A stretch of 50,432 nucleotides of DNA. Origin: Ruminococcus sp. (GTDB lineage Bacteria; Bacillota; Clostridia; Oscillospirales; Ruminococcaceae). The stretch is taken from positions 1-50,432 of the forward strand of contig JAIDTI010000051.1 of the NCBI GenBank assembly GCA_029060755.1, read 5' to 3'. Position 1 is the first letter of the stretch. Each line of letters starts with the position of its first letter. The position numbers were made by a program, and so were the translations under genes. Under the pieces are notes generated by a model. It searched no databases. It was not told the DNA's origin and worked only from the letters and a program-made list of their open reading frames with translations. This document shows, in pieces, positions 1-9,300 of the stretch.

Positions 1-75
1 CTGCATTCTGCTTTTTAATTCCTGCATTTCTTTTTCTACTTTTTCCTGTATTACTTTTTCCATTTCCATCACCAT
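1..75 (-). CDS. N-terminal fragment of a charged, coiled-coil-like protein (runs off left edge)
   Basis: A minus-strand reading frame opens at the left edge. Three in-frame starts lie at 75, 69 and 63, followed by a run of Glu, Lys and Gln with Met/Val/Leu spacing that looks like a coiled coil. A good promoter lies just upstream. No ribosome binding site is visible, and the expected transcription start falls almost on the first ATG, so the mRNA may be leaderless. Only about 24 residues are visible, so the family cannot be named. Confidence 0.35.
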   Translation of the reverse strand, partial: MVMEMEKVIQEKVEKEMQELKSRMQ

Positions 76-80
76 TTGTT

Positions 81-109
81 ATTATAGCATACTTTCGGAT
101 TTTTTACAA
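81..109 (-). promoter_or_regulatory. sigma-A promoter of the left-edge gene
   Basis: Read on the minus strand, TTGTAA (109-104) and TATAAT (86-81) are separated by exactly 17 bases. The start codon at 75 lies about six bases beyond the -10 box. Confidence 0.55.
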
Positions 110-243
110 CTGTAATACTAGAACTGAAATCTTGTTATGATTCAGCTTGTGAATATGGGAAAAGTGCTATTTTCAATTGTTGGTCGCCTGAAGATGTATA
201 ATATTAGTAAAATAAATCGGATTTCAGAAAGGACAATATATAA

Positions 244-1248
244 ATGAATTTCATAAGACCAGCGTTGTCAACAGATGCTTCACGTATTGCAGAAATAATA
301 ATCACCAATTACCGTGTTAACTTTTATCAATTTTTTCACAATGAGCAGTTCTATTTCGGGGAACTGAATGTTGTGAATATGGCATTGGAATATGAGGAAG
401 GTACAGAAGCACTTCGTAACACTTTCGTCTATGATGATGGTGTGATAAAAGGAATTATTCGCATTTCCGGCTATGAGATTGAAAAGCTGTTTGTAGAACC
501 GCAGTTTCAAAGTCAGGGAATCGGTGCAAAACTGCTTGATTTTGCAATCAATGTTAAGAATGCGTACTGGCTTTGGGTACTTGAATACAATAAACGAGGA
601 ATTACATTCTATCAAAGACATGGATTTCATTTGACGGGTGAAAAAATAATTGAAGATGAATGGGTACCACTCTTGAAAATGTCAAAAGACCATAATGTAC
701 AACTCCGAATTATTCCTCATAATTCTCCTGAAAAATTAAAATTAGAAAAGATAAACGAGGAATCTTTTCCAATCAGCGAAAGAAATTCTATTGATGATTT
801 GTATGCTTCCGGCAATGATGGTAACCTTGATATGATTGGCATATATGACGATTGTGAATTAGCAGGATTTTTTGCTGTACGAAAATTCAGCAAAATACGG
901 TATATGGCTTATTTTGCTGTTTGCTCCGAAAAACGCTCTAAGGGAATTGGCAGTAAAGCATTGCATTTGCTTAAAGATTTTTATCCGGACTGCCAGATTG
1001 TCAACGAATTTGAAGCACCTGATGAAAGCAATGAAAATAATTCAATTCGTTTGCACCGCCGTGATTTCTATCTTAGAAACGGATTTTTTGAAACAGGCTG
1101 GTATAGTTTCTACGATGGAACTGAATTTGAAATTGCGTGTTCTGAATCTGAATTTGATATGCAAGAATTCAGAAAATTCATTGCATATCTTAATTCTATA
1201 GTTTCAGACCACATACCTCAGCCTTATCAAAAAAATGACAAAGTATAA
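244..1248 (+). CDS. Tandem GNAT-family N-acetyltransferase (two domains)
   Basis: This 334-residue protein holds two GNAT folds. The first (about 1-150) has the acetyl-CoA loop QSQGIGAKLL and the later FYQRHGF strand typical of these enzymes. The second (about 155-310) has KRSKGIGSKAL and FYLRNGF. GNAT enzymes move an acetyl group from acetyl-CoA to an amine. The substrate is unknown; fused GNAT pairs are often small-molecule or antibiotic acetyltransferases, but nothing here shows which. AGAAAGGAC lies about 10 bases before the ATG. A TATAAT at 197-202 lacks a convincing -35 box. The gene stands alone, with a stem-loop at its end. Confidence 0.85.
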   Translation: MNFIRPALSTDASRIAEIIITNYRVNFYQFFHNEQFYFGELNVVNMALEYEEGTEALRNTFVYDDGVIKGIIRISGYEIEKLFVEPQFQSQGIGAKLLDFAINVKNAYWLWVLEYNKRGITFYQRHGFHLTGEKIIEDEWVPLLKMSKDHNVQLRIIPHNSPEKLKLEKINEESFPISERNSIDDLYASGNDGNLDMIGIYDDCELAGFFAVRKFSKIRYMAYFAVCSEKRSKGIGSKALHLLKDFYPDCQIVNEFEAPDESNENNSIRLHRRDFYLRNGFFETGWYSFYDGTEFEIACSESEFDMQEFRKFIAYLNSIVSDHIPQPYQKNDKV

Positions 1249-1316
1249 GATTTAAAATTTCAATTTGTTAAACAGATAAATTCTGATTTATGCGAATAAA
1301 CCAATAATTAAGATAA

Positions 1317-1347
1317 GCCCGAAAGCAGATAAAAACTACTTTCGGGC
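1317..1347 (+). terminator. Stem-loop after the GNAT gene, possible terminator
   Basis: GCCCGAAAG (1317-1325) and CTTTCGGGC (1339-1347) form a perfect 9-bp stem with a 13-base loop. A proper U-run does not follow, so termination efficiency is doubtful. Confidence 0.45.
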
Positions 1348-1408
1348 ATTGCTTCTGTATACATATTCGTCTTATCCGGAAATTTTTTTATTTTTATTCA
1401 GAAAATTT

Positions 1409-1437
1409 AAGATTTATTCAAGATTTTATGGTATAAT
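1409..1437 (+). promoter_or_regulatory. Promoter of the two-component operon with PhoB-like direct repeats
   Basis: TATAAT (1432-1437) has no good -35 box. The -35 region is instead occupied by two copies of AAGATTT (1409-1415 and 1420-1426) spaced 11 bases apart. OmpR/PhoB regulators bind direct repeats with an 11-base period and often replace a weak -35 box. It is therefore a likely autoregulatory site for the response regulator that follows. Confidence 0.45.
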
Positions 1438-1472
1438 AAAAATGTAAAGATACATTTTCAGGAGGGATTTAC

Positions 1473-2141
1473 ATGAAAATTCTTATTGTAGAGGACGAAA
1501 TTCAGCTTGCTGATGCCCTGTCCGAACTTCTCAAGCGCAATATGTATTCTGTTGATACGTTTTACAATGGCATAGACGGTCTTGACAATGCGCTTACAGG
1601 TGTTTATGACTGCATTATACTTGACATCATGTTACCGAAGATGAACGGTCTTGACGTTCTGAAAAATTTACGCAGAGAAAAAATAAGTACACCTGTTCTG
1701 CTTCTTACGGCAAGAAGTGAGATTGACGACAAAATAAACGGTCTTGACTGCGGTGCTGATGATTATCTTACAAAGCCATTTATTACTGGTGAACTGCTTG
1801 CAAGAGTACGTGCCTTGACAAGAAGAAAAGGCGAACTTGTAAACGAAAACTTACTTGAATACAACGGACTTGAACTTCACAAGAATACCTGCTCCATAAG
1901 CTGTAAAGGAAATGACATGAAACTTAGTCTTAAAGAATACTACATCATGGAGATGCTTATTGCAAATCACGGACAGATACTTCCAAAAGAGCGTATTATT
2001 GAGAAAATATGGGGCAGTGAGAGTGATGTTGAGTATAACAATATTGAAGTTTACATATCATTTCTGCGAAAGAAAATAATGTCTGTTTCTGCATCTGTTC
2101 AGATTAAGACAGCACGTGGAATAGGCTATTTTCTTGAATAG
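1473..2141 (+). CDS. OmpR/PhoB-family response regulator
   Basis: The 222-residue protein has a receiver domain (1-115) and a winged-helix DNA-binding domain (about 125-222). The acidic pocket ED (7-8), the phospho-acceptor Asp51 in IILDIMLP, Thr79 and Lys101 in TKPF are all present, so the receiver should be phosphorylated. The C-terminus has the expected LKEYYIMEML and TARGIGYFL segments. AGGAGG stands six bases before the ATG. The gene is followed after 12 bases by its sensor kinase, and together they form a normal two-component operon. The target genes are unknown. Confidence 0.93.
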   Translation: MKILIVEDEIQLADALSELLKRNMYSVDTFYNGIDGLDNALTGVYDCIILDIMLPKMNGLDVLKNLRREKISTPVLLLTARSEIDDKINGLDCGADDYLTKPFITGELLARVRALTRRKGELVNENLLEYNGLELHKNTCSISCKGNDMKLSLKEYYIMEMLIANHGQILPKERIIEKIWGSESDVEYNNIEVYISFLRKKIMSVSASVQIKTARGIGYFLE

Positions 2142-2153
2142 AGGTGAGCAGTA

Positions 2154-3899
2154 TTGTTCAGAAAAGTACAGCTTAAATTTTTCGGGATTATAACATCAAT
2201 TCTTATTGCAATTTTTATCGCACTTCTTATTGGAATAAATATTATAATGGATATTCTTATGGAACATCAGACAAAAGTTGCATTGGAGCAGGTTGCATCT
2301 GGTATTGAATACGACAGCGATACAAATACTTTTTCATTTACAAATATACATAAGAATGAACCGCCTAAACCTGATTTTCCTGAATACAGAACAGAAAAAA
2401 CAACAACTTCCATACCTGTTTCCGATACCACAACAGAAACAGCTACAACTCCTCCGCCTGTTTCTGATACAATAACAGAAGTGATTACTGAAATCGAATC
2501 TTATACAGAATCAATTGCTATGGAAATTACTGAACCCGATACAGAACCACCTGTTACAGAAATTACTGAACCTGATACGGAGATTATTACTACAGAAACA
2601 GAACAAATTACAACAGAAGAATTTATTCAACCACCCACGAAACCTGAATGGAAACCCGATGAAAACTGGACTAAACCAAATGACTGGAGAGAACCACCGA
2701 CAGATTGGAATAACTGGGAAAATCCATATCCCGATAACGACAGAAAACGTCCTAATCATGAAATATGGGGAGAGGGCGGATTTCTGCCGACTGCGTATAC
2801 GCTTACTCCTGTTCTGGAGGGATATACAGTATTAACTGAAAAGCACAACCCTCCGCCTGATGACAGTTTCATCAAAAACAAGCCTGAAAATCATGTGCCG
2901 AAATCTTTTGATTCAATTGATTTTTTTGTGATAATGGCTGACGAAAACGGTGTTTATCTTGCATCACACAATAATGACGAACTTACAGAAGAAACTGCGC
3001 AGGAATACATAAATCAAATACTTGACAATAAAAACAATGCAGGTACGACAGGCAACTACAGCTTTTATACAAAAGAAAAAACAAATGGTACTGTTATAGT
3101 ACTTTCTGACAGAACAGCTGAAATAAACATGATGCGCAAATTAAAACGTACAACATGGTTTGTCGGAATTATAAGTATAGTATTTCTTTCAGCAGGCGCA
3201 TATTTTTTAAGCGGATTAATCGTGCGACCGCTTAAAGATACTTTTGAAAAACAGAAACAGTTTATTTCTGATGCAAGTCATGAACTGAAAACTCCGCTTA
3301 CTGTAATATCTGCAAATGCTGATGTGTTAGCAGGAGAAATAGGCGATAACAAGTGGCTGAACTATATTCAGGACCAGACAGAAAGAATGAATGTGCTTGT
3401 AAATGATTTACTAAGTCTTACACGACTTGAAAATAAATCAAGCAATTTTATTCAGAAAGAATTTAATTTAAGCAGTGCAATAACAAATACTGCATTACCT
3501 TTTGAATGTCAGGCTTTTGAACTTAACAGAAACTTTGTTATCAATATCGACGAAAATATATTTGTTTTCGGAAGTGAACAGCATATAAAGCAAATGGCAG
3601 GAATTTTTATTGACAATGCTCTCAAATATTCCAAAGACGGCGGAACTGTACGTGTATCACTTACAAAAGAGGACGGAAAAGCAGTTTTGTCTGTTTATAA
3701 TACTGGAATGGGTGTAAAAGAATCTGAAAAATACAAGATTTTTGAGCGATTCTACAGAAGTGATGAATCCCGAAACCGTTCAACAGGTGGTTACGGTTTA
3801 GGTCTTGCAATTGCAAAATCAATCATAGACAAGCACAAATTTAAGATAGATGTAGAAAATCATGAGGGAAAAAGCATCTGTTTTATTGTTACAATGTAA
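2154..3899 (+). CDS. Membrane sensor histidine kinase with Pro/Thr/Glu-rich extracytoplasmic region
   Basis: The start is TTG, placed six bases after GAGGTGA. The 581-residue protein has a membrane segment at about 9-33, a long outer region to about 332, a second membrane segment (about 333-357), then HisKA with phospho-accepting His376 in SHELKTPL, and HATPase_c with the N box DNALKYS and the G boxes GMGV and GYGLGLAI. The outer region is unusual. Residues about 70-165 are Thr/Pro/Glu repeats such as ITEPDTE, followed by a Trp/Pro/Asn-rich stretch (about 165-205) and a small folded domain. It should phosphorylate the regulator upstream. The signal is unknown. Confidence 0.92.
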   Translation: MFRKVQLKFFGIITSILIAIFIALLIGINIIMDILMEHQTKVALEQVASGIEYDSDTNTFSFTNIHKNEPPKPDFPEYRTEKTTTSIPVSDTTTETATTPPPVSDTITEVITEIESYTESIAMEITEPDTEPPVTEITEPDTEIITTETEQITTEEFIQPPTKPEWKPDENWTKPNDWREPPTDWNNWENPYPDNDRKRPNHEIWGEGGFLPTAYTLTPVLEGYTVLTEKHNPPPDDSFIKNKPENHVPKSFDSIDFFVIMADENGVYLASHNNDELTEETAQEYINQILDNKNNAGTTGNYSFYTKEKTNGTVIVLSDRTAEINMMRKLKRTTWFVGIISIVFLSAGAYFLSGLIVRPLKDTFEKQKQFISDASHELKTPLTVISANADVLAGEIGDNKWLNYIQDQTERMNVLVNDLLSLTRLENKSSNFIQKEFNLSSAITNTALPFECQAFELNRNFVINIDENIFVFGSEQHIKQMAGIFIDNALKYSKDGGTVRVSLTKEDGKAVLSVYNTGMGVKESEKYKIFERFYRSDESRNRSTGGYGLGLAIAKSIIDKHKFKIDVENHEGKSICFIVTM

Positions 3900-3901
3900 A
3901 C

Positions 3902-3935
3902 AAAAAACCTGCTGTAAAAAGCAGGCTTTTGTTTT
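3902..3935. terminator. Bidirectional terminator between convergent genes
   Basis: CCTGCT (3908-3913) pairs with AGCAGG (3920-3925). A-rich sequence precedes and T-rich sequence follows, so the hairpin can stop transcription from both the kinase gene and the leftward anti-sigma gene. Confidence 0.75.
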
Positions 3936-4920
3936 ATTTCATTTTAAAAGTAACTTCCCAGTCGCCCGATTCATAGCCGTTTGAGTTACAGAACCAACCC
4001 ATAAGCGAATAATTTTTAAGGTCGCTGTATTCAATATCAAACAATTTTTCGTCGTAACTCCCTTTTCTTTCATCGTCCCAAAATGAAATATCCGCAAATT
4101 CCTCGCTGATACGCTTGCCATTTTCGTCCACAAGATAAACATAACCATGATTATCAGTTTTAAGAAGATTCTCATAGTATGTCTGAATGTGAAGTTTGCC
4201 ATTGATATAGCCAATACCCGTGACAGAAATACCGTCCATTATCTCCGTCAGCGGACTGCTCGGAGCAAGTATATCAGTTATGGACTTGTAATTCCATGAA
4301 CCACCTCTGAAATTAACATTCTCAATTGTAGGCGGATTTTCTGGCAATTCTGAAAGGTCTATACCGTCAATAGCACCCTCAAATTCATGCTTGTTAAAAA
4401 TAAGTTCTCTGACAGAGAATGTAACCTTGCCTTTCGGAATTTTTTCGCCGTTCATGGTCTTGATATTCACAACAAAATAAGCAGTTTTTGTATTTTCGTC
4501 AAACTCTGAAAAGCTGACATGACCCACGCTGTCGAATGGGCATTTTATATTATAGCTGTCGTAAAGGTCTGTAGTTTCGTCAATCATATCGCCTTGTATG
4601 GAAATATAAAAATGTGCTTCGTCTCCCTGAATATCGGCTGAAATAACTTCCATACGGATATTTTTGTCTTCACACGATTTCTGAACCGGCTTGAAAGTCT
4701 GTGCAATTGCGGGTGATGCCATATAAAGCAGGTTGTATGCTATATCTGAGCCGAAAGCAGTCATTGTGGGAAGCGGAACAGCAATGCAAAGTAAAGCAGC
4801 AGCGGCAATTGCAAAGCCTTTTACTCTCCTGTAACTGATTTTCACACAAGGTTTATGTGCGTCAGCCACATATTTTTCCTCAATCATACCGATTGCATCA
4901 ATTAACTTGTCTGTTTTCAT
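3934..4920 (-). CDS. DUF4179-type membrane protein, probable anti-sigma factor
   Basis: The 328-residue protein has a short cytoplasmic N-terminus (about 1-30), one membrane segment (about 34-58, rich in Ala, Leu and Ile) and a large outer domain with beta-rich sequence. This is the layout of DUF4179 proteins encoded directly after ECF sigma factors. Its ATG overlaps the sigma gene's stop by four bases (ATGA), so translation is coupled. Position and topology suggest that it holds the sigma factor at the membrane. No zinc-type anti-sigma motif is visible, so the role rests on context. Confidence 0.75.
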   Translation of the reverse strand: MKTDKLIDAIGMIEEKYVADAHKPCVKISYRRVKGFAIAAAALLCIAVPLPTMTAFGSDIAYNLLYMASPAIAQTFKPVQKSCEDKNIRMEVISADIQGDEAHFYISIQGDMIDETTDLYDSYNIKCPFDSVGHVSFSEFDENTKTAYFVVNIKTMNGEKIPKGKVTFSVRELIFNKHEFEGAIDGIDLSELPENPPTIENVNFRGGSWNYKSITDILAPSSPLTEIMDGISVTGIGYINGKLHIQTYYENLLKTDNHGYVYLVDENGKRISEEFADISFWDDERKGSYDEKLFDIEYSDLKNYSLMGWFCNSNGYESGDWEVTFKMK

Positions 4921-5468
4921 AAAAATTCCCCCTGTTTAAGATGTTTTTGCAGATTTTTTCGTACTCTGTAAAGTATTGATTTCACTTTTCCTTTGGTGAA
5001 TCCAAAATTCTCGCTTATTTCCTCGATACTGTCGAAATACCAGTATCGGCAGACAAATACTTTTCTTTGAATTTCGGGTAATTCTCCGATAAATTCATTT
5101 ATGGACTCCGCAAGCTGTTTTGTGAAAATTTCGTCCTCAATACTTTCCATACCTACTATTTTTGAAAGTTCGTTGTAAGATTCAACAAAATCTGTATGGC
5201 GTTTCTGTGTGGAATGACTGCGCAAAATATTAAGACAGATATTTCTTGTTATACCGCCCAGAAATGCTGACAGAATATCTGGCTTTTTAGGCGGAATACT
5301 TCTCCATGCCTCAAACCATGTCTGATTGACAGATTCTTCAATATCACGTGCATCACTTAAAATATTTCTTGCAACTGCATTGCAGTATGTGCCATATTTT
5401 GACTGTGATTCAAGTAAAGCCTGTTGATTTCTTGCAAAATACAATTCAATAATCTGTGAATCCTCCAT
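4917..5468 (-). CDS. ECF-type RNA polymerase sigma factor
   Basis: The 183-residue protein has the two regions of ECF sigma factors. Region 2 (about 15-85) contains ARDIEESVNQTWFEAWR, and region 4 (about 120-175) contains LPEIQRKVFVCRYW followed by a helix-turn-helix ending in KGKVKSILYRVRKNL. GAGGTGA stands a few bases before the ATG. The partner anti-sigma-like gene overlaps its end. An ECF-like -35 box upstream suggests that it transcribes its own operon. The inducing stress is not known. Confidence 0.93.
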   Translation of the reverse strand: MEDSQIIELYFARNQQALLESQSKYGTYCNAVARNILSDARDIEESVNQTWFEAWRSIPPKKPDILSAFLGGITRNICLNILRSHSTQKRHTDFVESYNELSKIVGMESIEDEIFTKQLAESINEFIGELPEIQRKVFVCRYWYFDSIEEISENFGFTKGKVKSILYRVRKNLQKHLKQGEFL

Positions 5469-5484
5469 ATTTTCACCTCCTATA

Positions 5485-5516
5485 GTATAAGTAACTAAAA
5501 ACAGACAAAGGTTTCA
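5485..5516 (-). promoter_or_regulatory. Candidate ECF-dependent autoregulatory promoter
   Basis: On the minus strand, TGAAACC starts at 5516 and a T-rich spacer leads to GTTACTTATAC (5495-5485) just before the sigma gene's ribosome binding site. The TGAAAC -35 element is typical of ECF sigma factors. The -10 element is less clear. Confidence 0.45.
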
Positions 5517-5584
5517 CAAAAATACAAAAATAAAAAAGGACATATCAAACGATAAAAATCGAGTATTAAATTTCAGGATATTTA

Positions 5585-5614
5585 TTGACTTTAATATTAT
5601 TTGTGTGATATAAT
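5585..5614 (+). promoter_or_regulatory. Sigma-A promoter of pth-mfd
   Basis: TTGACT (5585-5590) and TATAAT (5609-5614) are separated by 18 bases. They lie 34 bases before the pth start. Confidence 0.7.
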
Positions 5615-5647
5615 ATTTAAAGAATTTTTTATAAGGAGTTGTTAATA

Positions 5648-6274
5648 TTGGGAATTTTTGATGTTTTTGACAGAATATCATCAAATACGACAAATTCGTC
5701 GGGTAAAATAGAATATATAATAGTTGGTCTTGGCAATCCTGGTATGGAATACGACGGAACACGTCACAATGCAGGTTTTTTTACAATCGATAATCTTGCA
5801 AAGAATATTGGTGCAGATATAAACCGCCTGAAATTCAAGGGAAAAACAGCAGAAACTGTAATAGAGGGTAAACGCTGTCTTCTTCTTAAGCCGACAACAT
5901 ATATGAATAACAGTGGTGAATCAGTTGTGCAGGCTATGGAGTTCTATAAAATTGATGCTGAAAATATTATTGTGATTTATGATGATATATCTCTTGAACC
6001 TGGTAAATTAAGAATACGCAGAAAGGGAAGTCATGGCGGTCATAACGGCATAAGAAGTATTATTGATCTTACAGGTCGTGACGATTTTCCACGCATTAAA
6101 ATAGGTGTCGGAAAAAAACCGCACCCCGATTATGATTTGGCTAAATGGGTACTTGGAAAATTTCGTAAAGAAGATGCAGAAAAATTGCAGTTATCAGCGG
6201 ATAACGCTGTAGAGTGCATAAAATTAATGGTTTCGGGAAAAACAGATGAAGCAATGAACAGATTCAACAGCTAA
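5648..6274 (+). CDS. pth: Peptidyl-tRNA hydrolase
   Basis: Pth frees tRNA from peptidyl-tRNAs that drop off the ribosome. The core starts at VGLGNPG; the catalytic His in TRHNAGF, the Asn in YMNNSGE, the Asp in YDDISL and the GSHGGHNG loop are all visible. I chose the TTG at 5648 because AAGGAG lies nine bases before it; a TTG at 5639 overlaps that site. This gives 208 residues, with about 25 extra residues before the usual N-terminus of the family. mfd follows after 34 bases, probably in the same transcript. Confidence 0.95.
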   Translation: MGIFDVFDRISSNTTNSSGKIEYIIVGLGNPGMEYDGTRHNAGFFTIDNLAKNIGADINRLKFKGKTAETVIEGKRCLLLKPTTYMNNSGESVVQAMEFYKIDAENIIVIYDDISLEPGKLRIRRKGSHGGHNGIRSIIDLTGRDDFPRIKIGVGKKPHPDYDLAKWVLGKFRKEDAEKLQLSADNAVECIKLMVSGKTDEAMNRFNS

Positions 6275-6308
6275 TAACAAAATATTTAACTGATAAGAGA
6301 GGTTTCAA

Positions 6309-9300
6309 ATGGAGTTATTCAGTACAGTTTTCAGAGAACTTTCAGGATATAAAAGCATATGTGAATGTATTGATAAAAAAATTTCTCCTGTTTCAGTAAC
6401 GGGTCTTTCACATATACACAGGGCTAATCTTATTTCAACACTTAGTGGAAAAAAAGTAAATCTTGTTATTTCAGGAAGTGAGGCAGAAGCAAAAAAGCTT
6501 TGTGATGATATAAACATGATGCTTGACAATGATTCAGCCGTACTTTTTCCTTCAAGAGAACAGATTCTTACACCTATAGACAGTTCAAATCATGAATATG
6601 AGTATATGCGTATTTCTGCACTTGCAAGAGCTACAAGAAACAAATGTAGTATTATATGTGCATCTATAGAGGCTGTTATGCAGTCTGTTATCCCTGTTGA
6701 CACTCTTATTTCCTCTGCTATTGAAATTTCAGAGGGACAGACAATAGACCGTGACAAGCTTTGTTTTGAACTCACAAAATGCGGTTATCAGCGTTGTGAA
6801 AAGGTTGAGGGAGCAAGCCAGTTTTCCGTTCGTGGAAGTATAATTGATATTTTCCCTGTTCAGTCGGATAAGCCGATAAGAGTTGAACTCTGGGGAGACG
6901 AAGTAGAAACGATTGCAGAATTTGAAACAGATACACAGAGACGAAGTGAGGAGCATATAAAATACATTGAAATTTCTCCTGCAAATGAACTTATATGCGA
7001 CGGAAATGAAATGGCAGACAAACTTGAAAGTCTGCTGAAAAAAGTTCGTGGAAAACATACTGATATTGTACGGCAGAATCTTGGTGCAGATGTAAAGAGA
7101 TTCAGGGCAGGTGAAATTTTCAATCACTCAATAAAATACTATTCGCTTGCATATCCCGAAAATTCTACAGTTTTTGACTATATTGACGGCGTTGTCATTT
7201 TCAGCGATTATTCTGTAATCATGGAAACTGCAAACGGTCTGACCTCACGTTTCAATGAAGATGTAAAAATCCTTATTGAAAATGGTCAGCTTTGTAAAGG
7301 TCTTGACGGATTTTTTCTTGAACTGCCTGAAATTCAGTTTATTGCTGAAAAGAAAGTATGTTTCTATATAAGCAATTTCTTACAAGGTGGAGAACGCATA
7401 AACTACAAAAGAATCATAAGTTTTGAGGCAATGCAGACTGCATCATGGAGCGGTGAAATGAAACAGCTTATTGAGGATATACAGGACTGGAAGTCACGCA
7501 GTTATAGTATAATTCTCTGTGCCGGAAGTGAAAAGACCTTGCACCTTATTCAGCAGGATTTGCTTGCACACGATATTCCATGCGACCTTGCAAGAAATGG
7601 CATACAGCCTGCTCCGAAACGTGTATGCCTTATTTCAGGAAGTTTCAGCAGTGGTTTTGAATATCCCGAAAACAAAGTTGTACTTATCACACAAGGAAAA
7701 GCTGTTGAAACAGTCCGCAGAAAAAAGAATGTGAAAAGAAACAAGGCGGAGGAAATACGCAGTCTTGCTGATATTGCAGAGGGTGATTTGGTAGTACACA
7801 GCACTCACGGTATAGGCAGATTTATAGGAATCCGCAAGCTTGAATTTGATGATGTTACAAAAGATTACATCACATTGCAGTATGCAGGAACAGACAAACT
7901 TTATATCCCCGTAACTCAACTTGATATGGTTTCAAAATATATTGGTGCAAGAGATGATGCGGGTGTAAAACTCACAAAATTAAGTTCAGGTGAATGGCAG
8001 AAGAAAAAGACAGCTGTCAAAAAAGCTGTCAGGGATATGGCAAAAGAACTCATTGAACTCTATGCTAAACGTGAACAGAGTCAGGGATTTGCGTTTTATC
8101 CTGATGATGAAATGCAGATTGATTTTGAGGAGCGTTTTCCGTATATAGAAACAGACGACCAGCTTAATGCGATTTCTGAAATAAAAGCCGATATGGAAAA
8201 AGCAAGACCTATGGAGCGTCTTTTATGTGGTGATGTGGGATTCGGCAAAACCGAAGTTGCTTTGCGTGCAGCTATGAAATGTGTACTTGGTGGAAAGCAG
8301 TGTGCCATATTAGCACCAACAACTGTACTTGCATATCAACATTATCAGACAGCTTTACGACGTTTTGAGCAGTTTCCTGTCAATGTTGAACTGCTTAGCA
8401 GATACCGCACACCTAAACAGCAGACTGAAATAATCAAGAAAATCAAGCAGGGCAGAATTGATATTGTTATCGGCACACATAAAATTATACAGAAAAGTGT
8501 TGTTTTCAAGGATTTAGGTCTTGCAATAATTGATGAGGAACAGCGTTTCGGCGTTGCACATAAGGAAAAATTCAAAAAGACTTTTAATGGTGTTGATATT
8601 CTTATGCTGTCAGCTACACCTATTCCACGCACTCTCAATATGGCTATGAGCGGTATACGTGATATGTCAGTATTGGAAGAACCTCCGCAGGACAGATACC
8701 CTGTTCAGACTTATGTAATTGAATACAATCAGGCAACTATAATACAAGCTATTGTGAGAGAGTTGAGACGTGGCGGACAGGTTTACTATATTCACAACAG
8801 AGTTGAGTCAATAACAAGCTGTGCGGGAAAACTACAGGAAATGTTGCCCGATGCAAGAATTGCATATGCTCACGGACAAATGGCGCAGGAGGAAATGTCG
8901 GAAGTGTGGGAAGCACTTGTTGAACATGAAATTGATATTCTTGTATGCACTACTATTATTGAAACAGGTGTTGATGTTCCGAACGTAAACACGCTTATCA
9001 TTGAAGATTCCGACAGATTCGGTCTTTCTCAACTTTATCAGCTCCGTGGACGTGTCGGACGTTCAAATCGTCGTGGATATGCATTTTTCACATATCAAAA
9101 AGATAAGGTACTCACTGAAATTGCCACAAAAAGACTTAATGCCATGCGTGAGTTTACGCAGTTCGGCAGTGGATTCAGAATAGCTCTCCGTGACCTTGAA
9201 ATCCGTGGAGCAGGCAGTATTCTTGGTGGAAGTCAGCACGGACATATGGAAACTGTCGGCTATGATATGTATCTGAAACTTCTGTCGGAAGCAATTGCAG

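Noticed and set aside
2395-2640. DNA tandem repeats in the histidine kinase gene
   Set aside because: The ACAGAA/ACTGAA-like repetition follows from the Thr/Glu/Pro-rich protein segment and stays in frame; there is no sign of a separate DNA element.
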